From CAMDHY01 sp046156265 (GTDB lineage: Bacteria; Pseudomonadota; Alphaproteobacteria; Rhizobiales; Segnochrobactraceae), in assembly GCF_046156265.1 (NCBI RefSeq), contig NZ_JAWDIR010000044.1, forward strand, positions 186,001-250,000: 64,000 nucleotides of DNA, given 5' to 3'. Every line of letters begins with the position of its first letter. Position 1 is the first letter of the stretch. Positions 35,296 through 44,077 of the stretch are shown here, in pieces. Made by a program: the position numbers and the translations under genes. The notes under the pieces were generated by a model. It was not told where the DNA came from and made no database searches. It saw only the letters and a program-made list of their open reading frames with translations.

Positions 35296-36042
35296 ATGCA
35301 GTGGCAGGACACCGGCATCGTGCTGTCGACGCGGCCGCACGGCGAGACGAGCCTCGTCGTCGAGCTGATGACGCGCGGCCACGGCCGCCATCTCGGGCTC
35401 GTGCGCGGCGGCCGCTCGCGCCGCCATGCCGCGGTGCTGCAGCCCGGCAACGGCGTCGAGGCGGTGTGGCGGGCCAGGCTCGACGACCAGCTCGGCTCGT
35501 TCACGCTGGAACCGGCGGCAATGCGGGCGGCCCGGCTGATCGACACGCCGGCCGGCACCTTCGGCGTCCGCACGCTCGCCGCCCACCTGAAGCTCCTCGC
35601 CGAGCGCGAGCCGCACCCGCTGCTGCACGACCTCCTCGCCGTCGTTCTCGATCATGTCGACGACCCGCTGGAGGCGGGGGCCCTGATGGTGCGCTTCGAG
35701 CTCGTTCTCCTCGACGAGCTCGGCTTCGGGCTCGACCTGACCGCCTGCGCGGTGACGGGGGAGACCCACGACCTCGCCTTCGTCTCCCCGCGCTCCGGCC
35801 GGGCCGTCGGCCGCGTCGCCGGCGCCGACTGGGCCGACCGGCTGCTGCCGCTGCCGCGCTTTCTGGTGGACAGGACGGTCAACGCCCGCCCCGACGCCGC
35901 CGAGATCGCCGAAGGGCTCGCGCTCGCCGCCTTCTTCCTCGACCGCAGCGTGCTCACGCCGCGCGGCCTGACGCTGCCGCCGGAGCGCGAGCGGCTGGCC
36001 GCGGCGCTCGCCCGCGGCCACGCCGCCGCCGCGGCACCCTGA
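35296..36042 (+). CDS. recO: DNA repair protein RecO
   Basis: Recombination mediator that helps load RecA on gaps, acting with RecR. The 248-residue protein begins MQWQDTGIVLSTRPHGETSLVVELMTRGHGRHLGLVRGGRSRR, the standard OB-fold opening of RecO, and has the alphaproteobacterial CAVTGETHDLAFVSPRSGRAVGR segment in place of the zinc-binding cysteines of other RecO proteins. The ATG at 35296 is chosen because the conserved MxWxDxGIVL motif starts there; the open frame upstream is non-coding. It is divergent from the metal importer. Confidence 0.93.
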   Translation: MQWQDTGIVLSTRPHGETSLVVELMTRGHGRHLGLVRGGRSRRHAAVLQPGNGVEAVWRARLDDQLGSFTLEPAAMRAARLIDTPAGTFGVRTLAAHLKLLAEREPHPLLHDLLAVVLDHVDDPLEAGALMVRFELVLLDELGFGLDLTACAVTGETHDLAFVSPRSGRAVGRVAGADWADRLLPLPRFLVDRTVNARPDAAEIAEGLALAAFFLDRSVLTPRGLTLPPERERLAAALARGHAAAAAP

Positions 36043-36053
36043 CGTCTCGACCG

Positions 36054-36143
36054 TGATCACGGATCGCGGATCATGGACGGGAGGGGTGAAGGCGGATCGC
36101 GGCTCGCCGAAGCGGCATCGTGATCAGAGATCGCCGATCATGG
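36054..36143. repeat. Two imperfect 23-base direct repeats with internal dyad
   Basis: Copies at 36054-36076 and 36121-36143 share 20 of 23 bases. Each begins TGATCA and ends GATCATGG, so each also contains an inverted TGATC...GATCA pair. The copies are 67 bases apart, between recO and the FAD oxidoreductase gene; the second ends 49 bases before its ATG. They may be operator sites. Confidence 0.5.
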
Positions 36144-36192
36144 TTCGCGTCCCCGACGTCGCGGACCCAGACAAAAGGACGACGACCGGCTC

Positions 36193-37320
36193 ATGACGTC
36201 TGACCCGCATGCCGCTTCCCACCCGCACGTCATCGTCGTCGGCTCCGGCATCGTCGGCGCCTCGATCGCCTGGCACCTCGCCCGCCGCGGCGCGCCGGTG
36301 ACGCTCGTCGACGCCGGCCATCCCGGCGGCGTCGCCACCGCCGCCTCGTTCGCGTGGATCAACGCCAGCTGGGGCAATCCCGAGCCCTATGTCCGCCTGC
36401 GCATGGCGGCGATGGCGGGCTGGCGCGGCCTCGACGCCGAGTTGCCGGCGCTGAAGGTCGCCTGGACCGGCGGCCTGCTGTGGGATCTTCCCGAGGACGA
36501 ACTCCGTGCCTTCGCAGCCGGCCACGCCGCCCTCGGCTACGACATCCACCTCGTCGGCAGCTCGGAAGCGGCGCGGCTCGAGCCGGCCGTCGCGGCGCCG
36601 CCCAACCTCGCCGTCCACACATCCGGCGACGCCGCCGTGGAGCCGGCCGCCGCCGCCGGCGTGCTCGTTGCCGCCGCCGCCGAAGCCGGCGCGATCGTCC
36701 ACCTCGATGCCGCCGTCACCGGCCTCGTCTTAACGGATGCCGGTGCCGCGGGTGCGGTCCTCGCCGACGGGACGCGGCTTCCGGCCGATGTCGTGGTGGT
36801 CGCCGCCGGCGTCGCCACGCCGCGCCTCGTCGCGCCGGCGGGGGTGGAACTGCCGCTGTTCGATCCTGCGGGGCTCCTCATCCGCACCACGCCGCTGCCG
36901 AAGCTGTTGAAGGGCCTCGTCATCTCCCCGGCGGTGCATGTGCGGCAGAGGGCGGACGGCCGGCTCCTCGCCGGAGCGGATTTCGGTGGCGGAGACCCGG
37001 GCACCGACGCGGCGGAGACGGCGGACCGCGTCTTCGCGGACCTTCGGGCGCTGCTGCGGCCGGAAACGCCGCTCGCCCTCGAAGGCTTCACCGTCGGCCG
37101 CCGCCCGACCCCGGCGGACGGCTTCCCGGCCGTCGGCGGCGTCACGGACGTGCCGGGGCTGTTCGTGGCGGTGATGCACTCCGGCGTGACGCTCGCCCCC
37201 GCCGTCGGCGCGTTCCTGGCGGGCGAAATCCTCGACGGCACCCGCGAGCCGCTGCTCGCGCCCTACCGGCCGGAGCGGTTCGTCCCCGGCAAGGTCTGGT
37301 CGGCGCCGCCCGTCATCTAG
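36193..37320 (+). CDS. FAD-dependent oxidoreductase (DAO / glycine oxidase-like)
   Basis: A 375-residue flavoenzyme of the D-amino-acid oxidase family. The N-terminal dinucleotide fold is VIVVGSGIVGASIAWHLARRGAPVTLVDAG, followed by the DAO-type segment TAASFAWINASWGNPEPY, a second FAD-contact strand DVVVVAAGVATPRL, and the C-terminal FAD motif GRRPTPADGFPAVGGVTDVPGLFVAVMHSGVTLAPAVGAFLAGEI. It oxidises an amine or amino acid; the substrate cannot be named. It stands alone in the direction of the rhodanese gene, 139 bases away. Confidence 0.82.
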   Translation: MTSDPHAASHPHVIVVGSGIVGASIAWHLARRGAPVTLVDAGHPGGVATAASFAWINASWGNPEPYVRLRMAAMAGWRGLDAELPALKVAWTGGLLWDLPEDELRAFAAGHAALGYDIHLVGSSEAARLEPAVAAPPNLAVHTSGDAAVEPAAAAGVLVAAAAEAGAIVHLDAAVTGLVLTDAGAAGAVLADGTRLPADVVVVAAGVATPRLVAPAGVELPLFDPAGLLIRTTPLPKLLKGLVISPAVHVRQRADGRLLAGADFGGGDPGTDAAETADRVFADLRALLRPETPLALEGFTVGRRPTPADGFPAVGGVTDVPGLFVAVMHSGVTLAPAVGAFLAGEILDGTREPLLAPYRPERFVPGKVWSAPPVI

Positions 37321-37459
37321 GAGAGGCGGTCCTCACCGCCGTCATTGCGGGCGGCCGTTGCGGGTGGCATGCTGGCTGAACGGGGAATTGCAGGCTTCCC
37401 GTCAGACGGTCGACTGTCCAGGCCCTGCGCAACACTCGTTCGCACGAGGGGATTGCGCC

Positions 37460-38284
37460 ATGGACGACGACCACCCCGCCTCCGACCCCTTTGTCCTTTC
37501 GCCGCCGGATCTCGCCGAGCGGCTCGGCACGTCGCAGACGCCCCTTCTCCTCGACGTCCGCCGTGGGCCGGCGTTCGACGACAGCGAGGTGATGATCGTC
37601 GGCGCCGTGCGTCGAGCGCCCGAGACGCTGGGCGAGTGGGCGGCGGAGCTGCCCTGCGACCGGCCGGTGATCCTCTACTGCGTCCACGGTCACGAGGTGA
37701 GTCGCACGGCGGCGGCGGCGCTGCGCGACCTCGGCGGCGACGCCCGCATCCTGGCCGACGGCATCGCGGCCTGGCAGGCCGCCGGCCTGCCGACGCGCCG
37801 CAAGCTGCCGTTCGGGCCTCGCTGGGTGACGCGCGAGCGACCGAAGATCGACCGCATCGCCTGCCCGTGGCTCGTCCGCCGCTTCATCGACCCGGAGGCG
37901 ACGTTCGACTACGTGCCCGCCGCCAGCGTCCTCGCGGTCGCAGCGGCGACGGGCGCCACCCCATACGACGTCCCCGGCGTCGTCTTCACGCACGCCGGCG
38001 TGGACGGCGAACTCTGTTCGTTCGACGCCTTCCTTGCGCTCTACGACATCCGCGACCCCGCACTCGACAGGCTCGCCACGATCGTTCGCGGCGCCGACAC
38101 GGACCGCTTCGACCTCGCGCCACAGTCGGCCGGGCTGTTCGCCATCTCGCTCGGGCTGTCGGCGCTGATCGCCGACGACCGGGCGATGCTCGAGCAGGGC
38201 ATGGTGCTTTACGATGCCCTCTATGTCTGGTGCCGGTCGGGGCAGCACGAGGGGCATGCGTGGCCGCCGACGATGGCGGCATGA
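37460..38284 (+). CDS. Rhodanese-ChrB domain protein (chromate resistance related)
   Basis: A 274-residue two-domain protein. The N-terminal rhodanese domain (about 10-100) has LLLDVRRGPAFDDS and a catalytic loop starting at Cys74 in ILYCVHGHEVSRTAAAALRDLGG. The C-terminal part, from FGPRWVTRERPKIDRIACPWLVRRFIDPEATF on, is the ChrB C-terminal domain, including FDYVPAASVL, GVVFTHAGVDGELCSFDAFL and HEGHAWPPTM. ChrB proteins accompany chromate resistance operons, but no chrA transporter is next to this one, so a role in chromate is uncertain. The ATG at 37460 was preferred since the sequence before it is unlike either domain. Confidence 0.82.
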   Translation: MDDDHPASDPFVLSPPDLAERLGTSQTPLLLDVRRGPAFDDSEVMIVGAVRRAPETLGEWAAELPCDRPVILYCVHGHEVSRTAAAALRDLGGDARILADGIAAWQAAGLPTRRKLPFGPRWVTRERPKIDRIACPWLVRRFIDPEATFDYVPAASVLAVAAATGATPYDVPGVVFTHAGVDGELCSFDAFLALYDIRDPALDRLATIVRGADTDRFDLAPQSAGLFAISLGLSALIADDRAMLEQGMVLYDALYVWCRSGQHEGHAWPPTMAA

Positions 38285-38408
38285 CCGGGGCCGCGAGGCG
38301 GCCGCCCGTCATTCCGGGCCAGTGGCGCCGTCTGTTGCCGGTGGCGGGTCGCCGCCGTACCGGTTGACCGGTGTCTGCAGCCGCGTCGCCGTCGCGAAGG
38401 CCCGCCGC

Positions 38409-38690
38409 TCAGGCCTGATTGCGCTTGCGGGCCTTGCGGGCGGCCTTGTTGCGGGTCCGCTGCGCCTCCTTGGCGGCGTCGGCCTTGCTGATGGGCGCGG
38501 GGGCCCCGGTGCGGCCGCTGGCGGTCTTCGCGGCCGCCTTGCCGGCGGCCTTGGCTTCAGCCTTGCCGGCGATCTTGGTCTCTGCCTTGGCGGCGCCTTT
38601 GCCGCCGGCACTCTTCGCGGCCGGCTTGGCGGCTCCCTTCGGCGCGTCCTTCTTCCCGAAAAAACCCAGCACCTTCGACAAGACCGACAT
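38409..38690 (-). CDS. Small Lys/Ala-rich histone H1-like protein
   Basis: A 93-residue basic protein. After MSVLSKVLGFFGKKDAPK comes a low-complexity run of Ala-Lys-Gly repeats (AAKPAAKSAGGKGAAKAETKIAGKAEAKAAGKAAAKTA) and a basic end, KEAQRTRNKAARKARKRNQA. The composition resembles the tail of bacterial histone H1-like and HU-tail proteins, so DNA or RNA binding is likely, but no folded domain is recognisable. GGGAGAG precedes the ATG. It lies between the convergent ChrB-like gene and the divergent parC. Confidence 0.65.
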   Translation of the reverse strand: MSVLSKVLGFFGKKDAPKGAAKPAAKSAGGKGAAKAETKIAGKAEAKAAGKAAAKTASGRTGAPAPISKADAAKEAQRTRNKAARKARKRNQA

Positions 38691-38866
38691 CGTTCTCTCC
38701 CACGTCCCGCCGGCCTTCTGACGGCAGCCCATCGCTCTCATAGCATGCTGTTCGGCGGCGCGTTCGTGCGTCCGTCGATCGCACGCGGGGGAGAAGCGCG
38801 CCTTTTCCGGGGATGCCGCCGCGCTGGCGCTTGCCCGCCGCGCCGTCGCCGGTTATCCCGGAACCT

Positions 38867-41110
38867 ATGGTGAACAAGCCGAATCCGCCCGACGCCGTCA
38901 TCGAGCCCGTCGACCTCAAGTCGGCGCTCGAGGAGCGCTATCTCGCCTACGCGCTGTCGACGATCATGCACCGGGCGCTTCCGGACGTGCGCGACGGCAT
39001 GAAGCCGGTGCACCGGCGCATCCTCTACGCCATGCGCCAGCTGCGCCTCGACCCAGACGCGGCCTTCAAGAAGTGCGCCCGCGTCGTCGGCGACGTCATC
39101 GGCAAGTATCATCCGCACGGCGACCAGTCGGTCTACGACGCCCTCGTCCGCCTCGCCCAGGACTTCGCGGTGCGCTATCCGCTTGTCGACGGCCAGGGCA
39201 ACTTCGGCACGCTCGACGGCGATGGCGCGGCGGCGATGCGCTACACCGAGGCGCGGCTGACCGACGTCGGCGCCCGGCTGCTCGAAGGCATCGACGACGA
39301 CGCGGTGGACTTTCGCGCCACCTATGACGGCTCCGAGGACGAGCCGATCGTGCTGCCCGGCGCCTTCCCGAACCTGCTCGCCAACGGCTCGAGCGGCATC
39401 GCGGTGGGCATGGCGACGTCAATCCCGCCGCACAACGTCGCCGAGCTCGCCGCCGCCGCCCTCCACCTGATCCGCACGCCGCAGGCCGAGCCCGCCTCGC
39501 TGATGGCGTTCGTGCAGGGGCCGGACTTTCCGACCGGCGGCATCGTCGTCGACCCGCCGAACGAGATCGCGCTCGCTTACCAGACCGGCCGCGGCGGCTT
39601 CCGCGTACGGGCGCGCTGGCACACCGAGGACCTCGGCCGCGGCACCTACCTCGTGGTGGTCACCGAGATCCCCTACCAGGTGCAGAAGGGCAAGCTCGTC
39701 GAGCGCATCGCCGAGCTGATCGAGGCGAAGAAGGTGCCGCTGCTCGCCGACGTGCGCGACGAGTCGGCCGACGACGTGCGCCTGATCCTCGAGCCTCGCG
39801 CCCGCACCGTCGACCCGGCGGTGATGATGGAGCAGCTGTTCCGCGCCACCGATCTGGAAGTGCGCATCCCGCTCAACATGAACGTGCTGGTCGGCGGCCA
39901 GGTGCCGATGGTGATCGGCCTGAAGGCGGCGCTGCAGGCCTGGCTCGACCATCGCAAGGACGTGCTGGTCCGCCGCTCGCGCCACCGCCTCGCCAAGGTA
40001 GACGCGCGGCTCGAGATCCTCGACGGCTTCCTGATCGTCTATCTCGACCTCGACCGCGTCATCCAGATCGTCCGCGAGGAGGACGACCCGAAGGCCGAGC
40101 TGATCGCCGCCTTCACGCTGACCGAGACGCAAGCCGAAGCCATCCTCAACATGCGCCTGCGCAGCCTGCGCAGGCTCGAGGAAATGGAGATCCGCAAGGA
40201 GCACACGGCGCTTTCGACCGAGAAGGCGGGGCTCGAGGCGCTGCTCGGCTCCGAAACGCTCTTGTGGAAGCGCGTCGCCGAGGAGGTGAAGGGCATCGCC
40301 AAGGCCTACGGGCCGGAGACGCCGCTCGGCAAGCGCCGCACCACCTTTGCCGAGGCCCCGGTGGCCGCCGCCGCCGAGGCGCTGGAGGCGGCGGTGGAGC
40401 GCGAGCCGATCACCGTCGTTGTCTCCAAGCTCGGCTGGATCCGCGCCCTGAAGGGCCACGGCGCCGACACCTCCGCGCTCGCCTTCAAGCAGGGCGACGA
40501 GCTGAAGGCGGTGTTCCCTGCCAGCACCGCCGACCGTCTCCTGGTGCTCGCCACCGGCGGCAAGGTCTACACGCTCACCTGCGACAAGCTTCCCGGCGGG
40601 CGCGGCCACGGCGAGCCGATCAAGCTGATGGTCGATTTCGAGGCGGGCAGCGACGTCGCCGGCGTTGCCGTCTACCGGCCGGGCGCGAAGGCGCTCGCCG
40701 CCTCCAGCGACGGCCGCGGCTTCGTGGTGGAGGAGGACGACCTCGTCGCCTCCAAGCGCACCGGCAAGCTCCTGATCACGGTCGCCGGCACCGAGACGGC
40801 ACAGGCGCTGGTGCCGGCCGACGGCGACATGGTCGCGATCATCGGCGAGAACCGCAAGCTGCTGGTCTTCCCGCTGTCGCAGGTGCCGGTGATGGCCCGC
40901 GGCCGCGGCGTCCGCCTGCAGCGCTACAAGGACGGCGGCCTGTCGGACGTGAAGGTGTTCAAGGCCGAGGCGGGTCTCACCTGGACCGACGGCTCCGGCC
41001 GCCAGTTCACCCGCACGATGGCCGAACTCGCCGACTGGACCAGCGACCGCGCCACGGCGGGCCGGCTGCCGCCGCCGGGCTTCCCGCGGACGAACAGGTT
41101 CGGGGGGTAG
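38867..41110 (+). CDS. parC: DNA topoisomerase IV subunit A
   Basis: Catalytic subunit that cuts and rejoins DNA to separate daughter chromosomes. The 747-residue protein begins with the GyrA/ParC breakage-reunion domain: YLAYALSTIMHRALPDVRDGMKPVHRRILYAM, GKYHPHGDQSVYDALVRLAQDF (the quinolone-resistance region), and the active-site Tyr in AMRYTEARLT. A coiled region and a C-terminal domain with beta-pinwheel-like blades follow (RTTFAEAPVAAA, GGKVYTLTCDKLPGGRGHGEPIKLMVDF). Length and the shortened C-terminal domain fit ParC of Rhizobiales rather than GyrA (about 900 residues). No parE is in the window. The gene ends nine bases before the convergent DUF2199 gene. Confidence 0.95.
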   Translation: MVNKPNPPDAVIEPVDLKSALEERYLAYALSTIMHRALPDVRDGMKPVHRRILYAMRQLRLDPDAAFKKCARVVGDVIGKYHPHGDQSVYDALVRLAQDFAVRYPLVDGQGNFGTLDGDGAAAMRYTEARLTDVGARLLEGIDDDAVDFRATYDGSEDEPIVLPGAFPNLLANGSSGIAVGMATSIPPHNVAELAAAALHLIRTPQAEPASLMAFVQGPDFPTGGIVVDPPNEIALAYQTGRGGFRVRARWHTEDLGRGTYLVVVTEIPYQVQKGKLVERIAELIEAKKVPLLADVRDESADDVRLILEPRARTVDPAVMMEQLFRATDLEVRIPLNMNVLVGGQVPMVIGLKAALQAWLDHRKDVLVRRSRHRLAKVDARLEILDGFLIVYLDLDRVIQIVREEDDPKAELIAAFTLTETQAEAILNMRLRSLRRLEEMEIRKEHTALSTEKAGLEALLGSETLLWKRVAEEVKGIAKAYGPETPLGKRRTTFAEAPVAAAAEALEAAVEREPITVVVSKLGWIRALKGHGADTSALAFKQGDELKAVFPASTADRLLVLATGGKVYTLTCDKLPGGRGHGEPIKLMVDFEAGSDVAGVAVYRPGAKALAASSDGRGFVVEEDDLVASKRTGKLLITVAGTETAQALVPADGDMVAIIGENRKLLVFPLSQVPVMARGRGVRLQRYKDGGLSDVKVFKAEAGLTWTDGSGRQFTRTMAELADWTSDRATAGRLPPPGFPRTNRFGG

Positions 41111-41118
41111 GGGCGGCG

Positions 41119-41625
41119 TCAGCCGTGCAGGGCGACGGCGTAGATCTCCGCGAGGCGGGTGGCCGAAATGCCGTCCTGCTCCGCGGCGATCGGATGGTGC
41201 GTGTCGCCGGCGAGGACGATCGGCCGCTGGCCGCCGTTCTGCATCCACACGGTGACGGGGACCCCCAGTGTGCTTGCGGAATATCCTGGCAGGTTGCTGT
41301 TCAACCCACCGGAAAGGGGACCGAGGCTTTCGCGGTCGTCGGTCTCGTGACCATCGAGCCAGGTCATGAAAGCCTCTCGATCACACTCCACCCAGACGAT
41401 CCAGGCGAAGGGTTCGTCCTCGTCGGCAACCGGAATGACGTAAAGGCCGCGGACGAAGAAACGTTTTTCGTCGATGATGCATTCTTCGTCGCTCAGCTCG
41501 GCGCGGCTGGCTCGCTCATGCTCGGAAAGGCGGTACCAGGCGTCAGGCGCCGGAGCCCCGAGGGCCGGCATTCCGTTGTGCACCTCGTCGCAACTCGCGC
41601 AACGGAAAGAGAACGCCATCGCCAT
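41119..41625 (-). CDS. DUF2199 family protein
   Basis: A 168-residue cytosolic protein. It opens with a CxxC pair in FSFRCASCDEVHNGMPALG, continues with DAWYRLSEHERASRAELSDEECIIDEKRFFVRG and ends with LPGYSASTLGVPVTVWMQNGGQRPIVLAGDTHHPIAAEQ, which is the typical DUF2199 layout (often about 170-180 residues). Function unknown; the family is often found near secreted-toxin or immunity genes. The ATG at 41625 or 41619 is favoured by AGGGG upstream and by the family start; the open frame continues further but looks non-coding. Its base composition is lower in GC than parC. It ends nine bases from the parC stop on the other strand. Confidence 0.72.
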   Translation of the reverse strand: MAMAFSFRCASCDEVHNGMPALGAPAPDAWYRLSEHERASRAELSDEECIIDEKRFFVRGLYVIPVADEDEPFAWIVWVECDREAFMTWLDGHETDDRESLGPLSGGLNSNLPGYSASTLGVPVTVWMQNGGQRPIVLAGDTHHPIAAEQDGISATRLAEIYAVALHG

Positions 41626-41791
41626 GGCCCCTGACAGTCCAGACCAATCGTAGGCGATGAACGCACCGGTTGTCGACGAGCCGGAACTGCACTCCCTGCC
41701 GGCCGGCACTGGCCGGCCCGACTGCCGTCGAGCTCGCGCGGCACTTTTGTACGGCCGAAGGAGCCGCCGAGCGGTGTTCCACATCCCCCAA

Positions 41792-41840
41792 TGACCGTTG
41801 CGGCAGTCAGGAATGCTCATTATGACTGTTTAAACGGTCA
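41792..41840 (+). promoter_or_regulatory. hipBA promoter with two operator palindromes
   Basis: Two near-identical 18-base palindromes of the form TGACYG-N6-CRGTCA lie at 41792-41809 and 41823-41840, centres 31 bases apart (three helical turns). A promoter fits between them: TTGCGG at 41798-41803, a 17-base spacer, and TATGAC at 41821-41826. The -35 is inside the first operator and the -10 overlaps the second. This is the layout expected for autorepression by the HipB-like antitoxin, whose ATG follows at 41857. Confidence 0.75.
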
Positions 41841-41856
41841 TTGTTGGATCCGCTCC

Positions 41857-42189
41857 ATGGCGCCCCGCCTGCGCACCTACTCTCGCGCCACACTGGAGGC
41901 CCTGAGGCTGCTCGGGGCGCAGATCCGGCTCGCCCGCAAGCAGCGTGGCCTCACCGAGGCCGATCTCGCGGCTCGGATCGGCATCGCCCGCAGCACCCTC
42001 CAGGCAATCGAGAAGGGCGAGCCCGGCGTCGAGATCGGCCTCGCCTTCGAGGCGGCGACGCTCGTCGGAGTGCCGCTGTTCGATCCCGAGGGCGGGCCGC
42101 TCGCGCCTCACATCGCGCGGATCGAGGACACCCTCACCCTTATGCCCCGCTCCGTCCGGCCGCGCCGGGAGGTGAAGGATGACTTCTGA
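41857..42189 (+). CDS. hipB: HipB-like antitoxin (XRE family helix-turn-helix)
   Basis: A 110-residue DNA-binding protein with a Cro/C1-type helix-turn-helix at about 20-75: LRLLGAQIRLARKQRGLTEADLAARIGIARSTLQAIEKGEPGVEIGLAFEAATLVG. The tail is charged (RPRREVKDDF). It would neutralise the HipA kinase and repress the operon. The ATG at 41857 is used as it follows the promoter described and starts close to the helix-turn-helix; codons further upstream overlap the operators. It overlaps hipA by 11 bases. Confidence 0.85.
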   Translation: MAPRLRTYSRATLEALRLLGAQIRLARKQRGLTEADLAARIGIARSTLQAIEKGEPGVEIGLAFEAATLVGVPLFDPEGGPLAPHIARIEDTLTLMPRSVRPRREVKDDF

Positions 42190-43462
42190 GCCAGCGGAGC
42201 GGCCGACGGAGGCGTTCGTCTGGGTGTGGCTGCCGGGCGCGACCGACCCGGTGGTGGCCGGGCGTCTTGCCGCGGAGAGAGGCGCGTTCGTCTTCAACTA
42301 CGGCCGCTCCTATCTGGAGCGGCCGGAGGCGATCGCGCTATATCTGCCAGACTTGCCGCTTCGGCCCGGCGCCATTGCGCCACCGCCGCCACTCGGCATC
42401 GCCGGCTGTCTGCGCGACGGCGCGCCGGATGCGTGGGGGCGGCGGGTGATCGTCAACCGCCTGACCGGGCTCGCGGGCGAGGCGGCCGGCCGCGTCGACT
42501 TCGACGAGTTGACATTCCTGCTCCACTCCGGCTCCGACCGCGCCGGCGCGCTCGATTTCCAGGCCTCGCCCCACGCCTACCGGCCGCGCGACGCGGAAGG
42601 TGCGCCCCTCGAGGCGCTGCTGGACGCCGCCGGCCGGGTGGAGCGCGGCGAGCCTGTGCCGCCGGACCTCGACCGGGCGCTGTTCCACGGCAGCTCGATC
42701 GGCGGCGCCCGGCCGAAGGCGCTCATCACCGACGGATCGCGCAAGCTGATCGCCAAGTTCTCGGCGAGCAACGACTTCTATCCCGTCGTAAAGGCGGAGT
42801 ATCTCGCCATGCGGCTCGCTGCCCGCGCCGGCCTCGACGTGGCGCCGGTCGAACTCGTCGAGGCCGCCGGCAAGGATGTTCTTCTCGTTGAGCGGTTCGA
42901 CCGCGCCTTGACCTCCCCCGGCTGGACGCGGCGCGCGATGGTGTCGGCGCTGACGATGCTCGGGCTCGACGAGATGCAGGCGCGCTACGCGAGATACGGC
43001 GATCTCGCCGACCTGGTCCGCGCCCGCTTCACGGCGCCGCGCGAGACGCTGCGGGAGCTGTTTGGCCGCCTCGTCTTCAATGTGCTGACCGGCAACACCG
43101 ACGACCATGCCCGCAACCACGCCGCCTTCTGGGACGGCGCGGTACTGAGCCTGACGCCGGCCTACGACCTCTGCCCGCAGGCGCGCAGGGGGCGGGAGGC
43201 GAACCAGGCGATGCTGGTCGACGGCAATGACCGGCGCAGCCGGCTGGAGACCTGTCGCAGGGCCGCGCCACGCTTCCTGCTGAAGGACGCCGAGGCTCGC
43301 GCGATCATCGACGCACAGGTCGAGGCGATCCGCCGGGACTGGGACGCGGCCTGCGAAGAGGCGCGCCTCAGCCGCGTCGACCGCGCCTTCTTCTGGCGCC
43401 GGCAGTTCCTCAACGACTATGCTTTCGAGGACTACGCCGGCGGCGCGGTCGCCGGCGCCTGA
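42179..43462 (+). CDS. hipA: HipA-family serine/threonine kinase toxin
   Basis: A 427-residue kinase of the HipA family, full length. N-terminal subdomain 1 (VWVWLPGATDPVVAGRLAAERGAFVFNYGRSYLERPEAIAL) is followed by GSSIGGARPKALI (the Gly-rich loop with the regulatory Ser), KLIAKFSASNDFYPVVKAEYLAMRLA (ATP-binding Lys), the catalytic loop NVLTGNTDDHARNHAAF, and the metal-binding LTPAYDLCP. In Escherichia coli HipA phosphorylates glutamyl-tRNA synthetase and causes persistence; the target here is unknown. It is translationally coupled to the antitoxin. Confidence 0.88.
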   Translation: MTSEPAERPTEAFVWVWLPGATDPVVAGRLAAERGAFVFNYGRSYLERPEAIALYLPDLPLRPGAIAPPPPLGIAGCLRDGAPDAWGRRVIVNRLTGLAGEAAGRVDFDELTFLLHSGSDRAGALDFQASPHAYRPRDAEGAPLEALLDAAGRVERGEPVPPDLDRALFHGSSIGGARPKALITDGSRKLIAKFSASNDFYPVVKAEYLAMRLAARAGLDVAPVELVEAAGKDVLLVERFDRALTSPGWTRRAMVSALTMLGLDEMQARYARYGDLADLVRARFTAPRETLRELFGRLVFNVLTGNTDDHARNHAAFWDGAVLSLTPAYDLCPQARRGREANQAMLVDGNDRRSRLETCRRAAPRFLLKDAEARAIIDAQVEAIRRDWDAACEEARLSRVDRAFFWRRQFLNDYAFEDYAGGAVAGA

Positions 43463-43493
43463 TGTCGTCTGTAGGTCACCCCAAGAGAGGCCG

Positions 43494-43961
43494 ATGCACC
43501 TTCCAGCCAATGATGAACCCCTGATCCTCAATGGCTTCTTGGTCGACCCGCGCTTGGCGGCGCTGATGCGGCGGCCGGACTGGGCGGGCGAGCACCAGAG
43601 CGAAGTGTGGCTCAGAAGATTTCCCGTCCATCCGCTTTCCGATCGGTCTCAAGTTCCATTTGTACATTTTTTTGACGTGAGCACGATATTTTATCAAAAT
43701 GAGATTATGCGTGATCCAGGCTCAAAAATTCTTTGGGGGCAGCCATGCGATGAATATCCCCCAGGAGATATCGATCTCACAGCAGGGTACGTCATCGGTT
43801 GGGTCTATCCAACGGAATTTTATATCTCAGTAGATCTTCGCTCAAGTGTCGGTCCAAGGATACTGTCGGAAATGATCGGGCCGAAAGAAGCAATATACAC
43901 GGCGGCGTTCTCAGACTTGGAAGAATTTGTCGACTTTTATATCGCGCAGCACGGCATCTGA
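43494..43961 (+). CDS. Hypothetical protein, AT-richer than its neighbours
   Basis: A 155-residue protein, unrecognised. It has no signal or membrane segment, is rich in aromatic and acidic residues (PFVHFFDVSTIFYQNEIMRD, VIGWVYPTEFYISVDLR) and ends SDLEEFVDFYIAQHGI. The size, acidity and a C-terminal aromatic/acidic helix recall SUKH-like or other immunity proteins, but this is only an impression. AAGAGAGG precedes the ATG. From about 43640 to 43950 the DNA is visibly AT-richer with codons such as TTT, ATA and AAA that are rare around it, a sign of recent acquisition. It follows hipA by 31 bases. Confidence 0.6.
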   Translation: MHLPANDEPLILNGFLVDPRLAALMRRPDWAGEHQSEVWLRRFPVHPLSDRSQVPFVHFFDVSTIFYQNEIMRDPGSKILWGQPCDEYPPGDIDLTAGYVIGWVYPTEFYISVDLRSSVGPRILSEMIGPKEAIYTAAFSDLEEFVDFYIAQHGI

Positions 43962-44077
43962 ATCGCTGTGGCTGCCACAGGTTTTCCGTCGGTCGAGCGG
44001 ATCAGTTTTCGAACCCGGTTCCCAGGGCACCGGTCATTCATTGTCGCCTTGCGCCACACGCGCAGCGCGGCTGCCCC

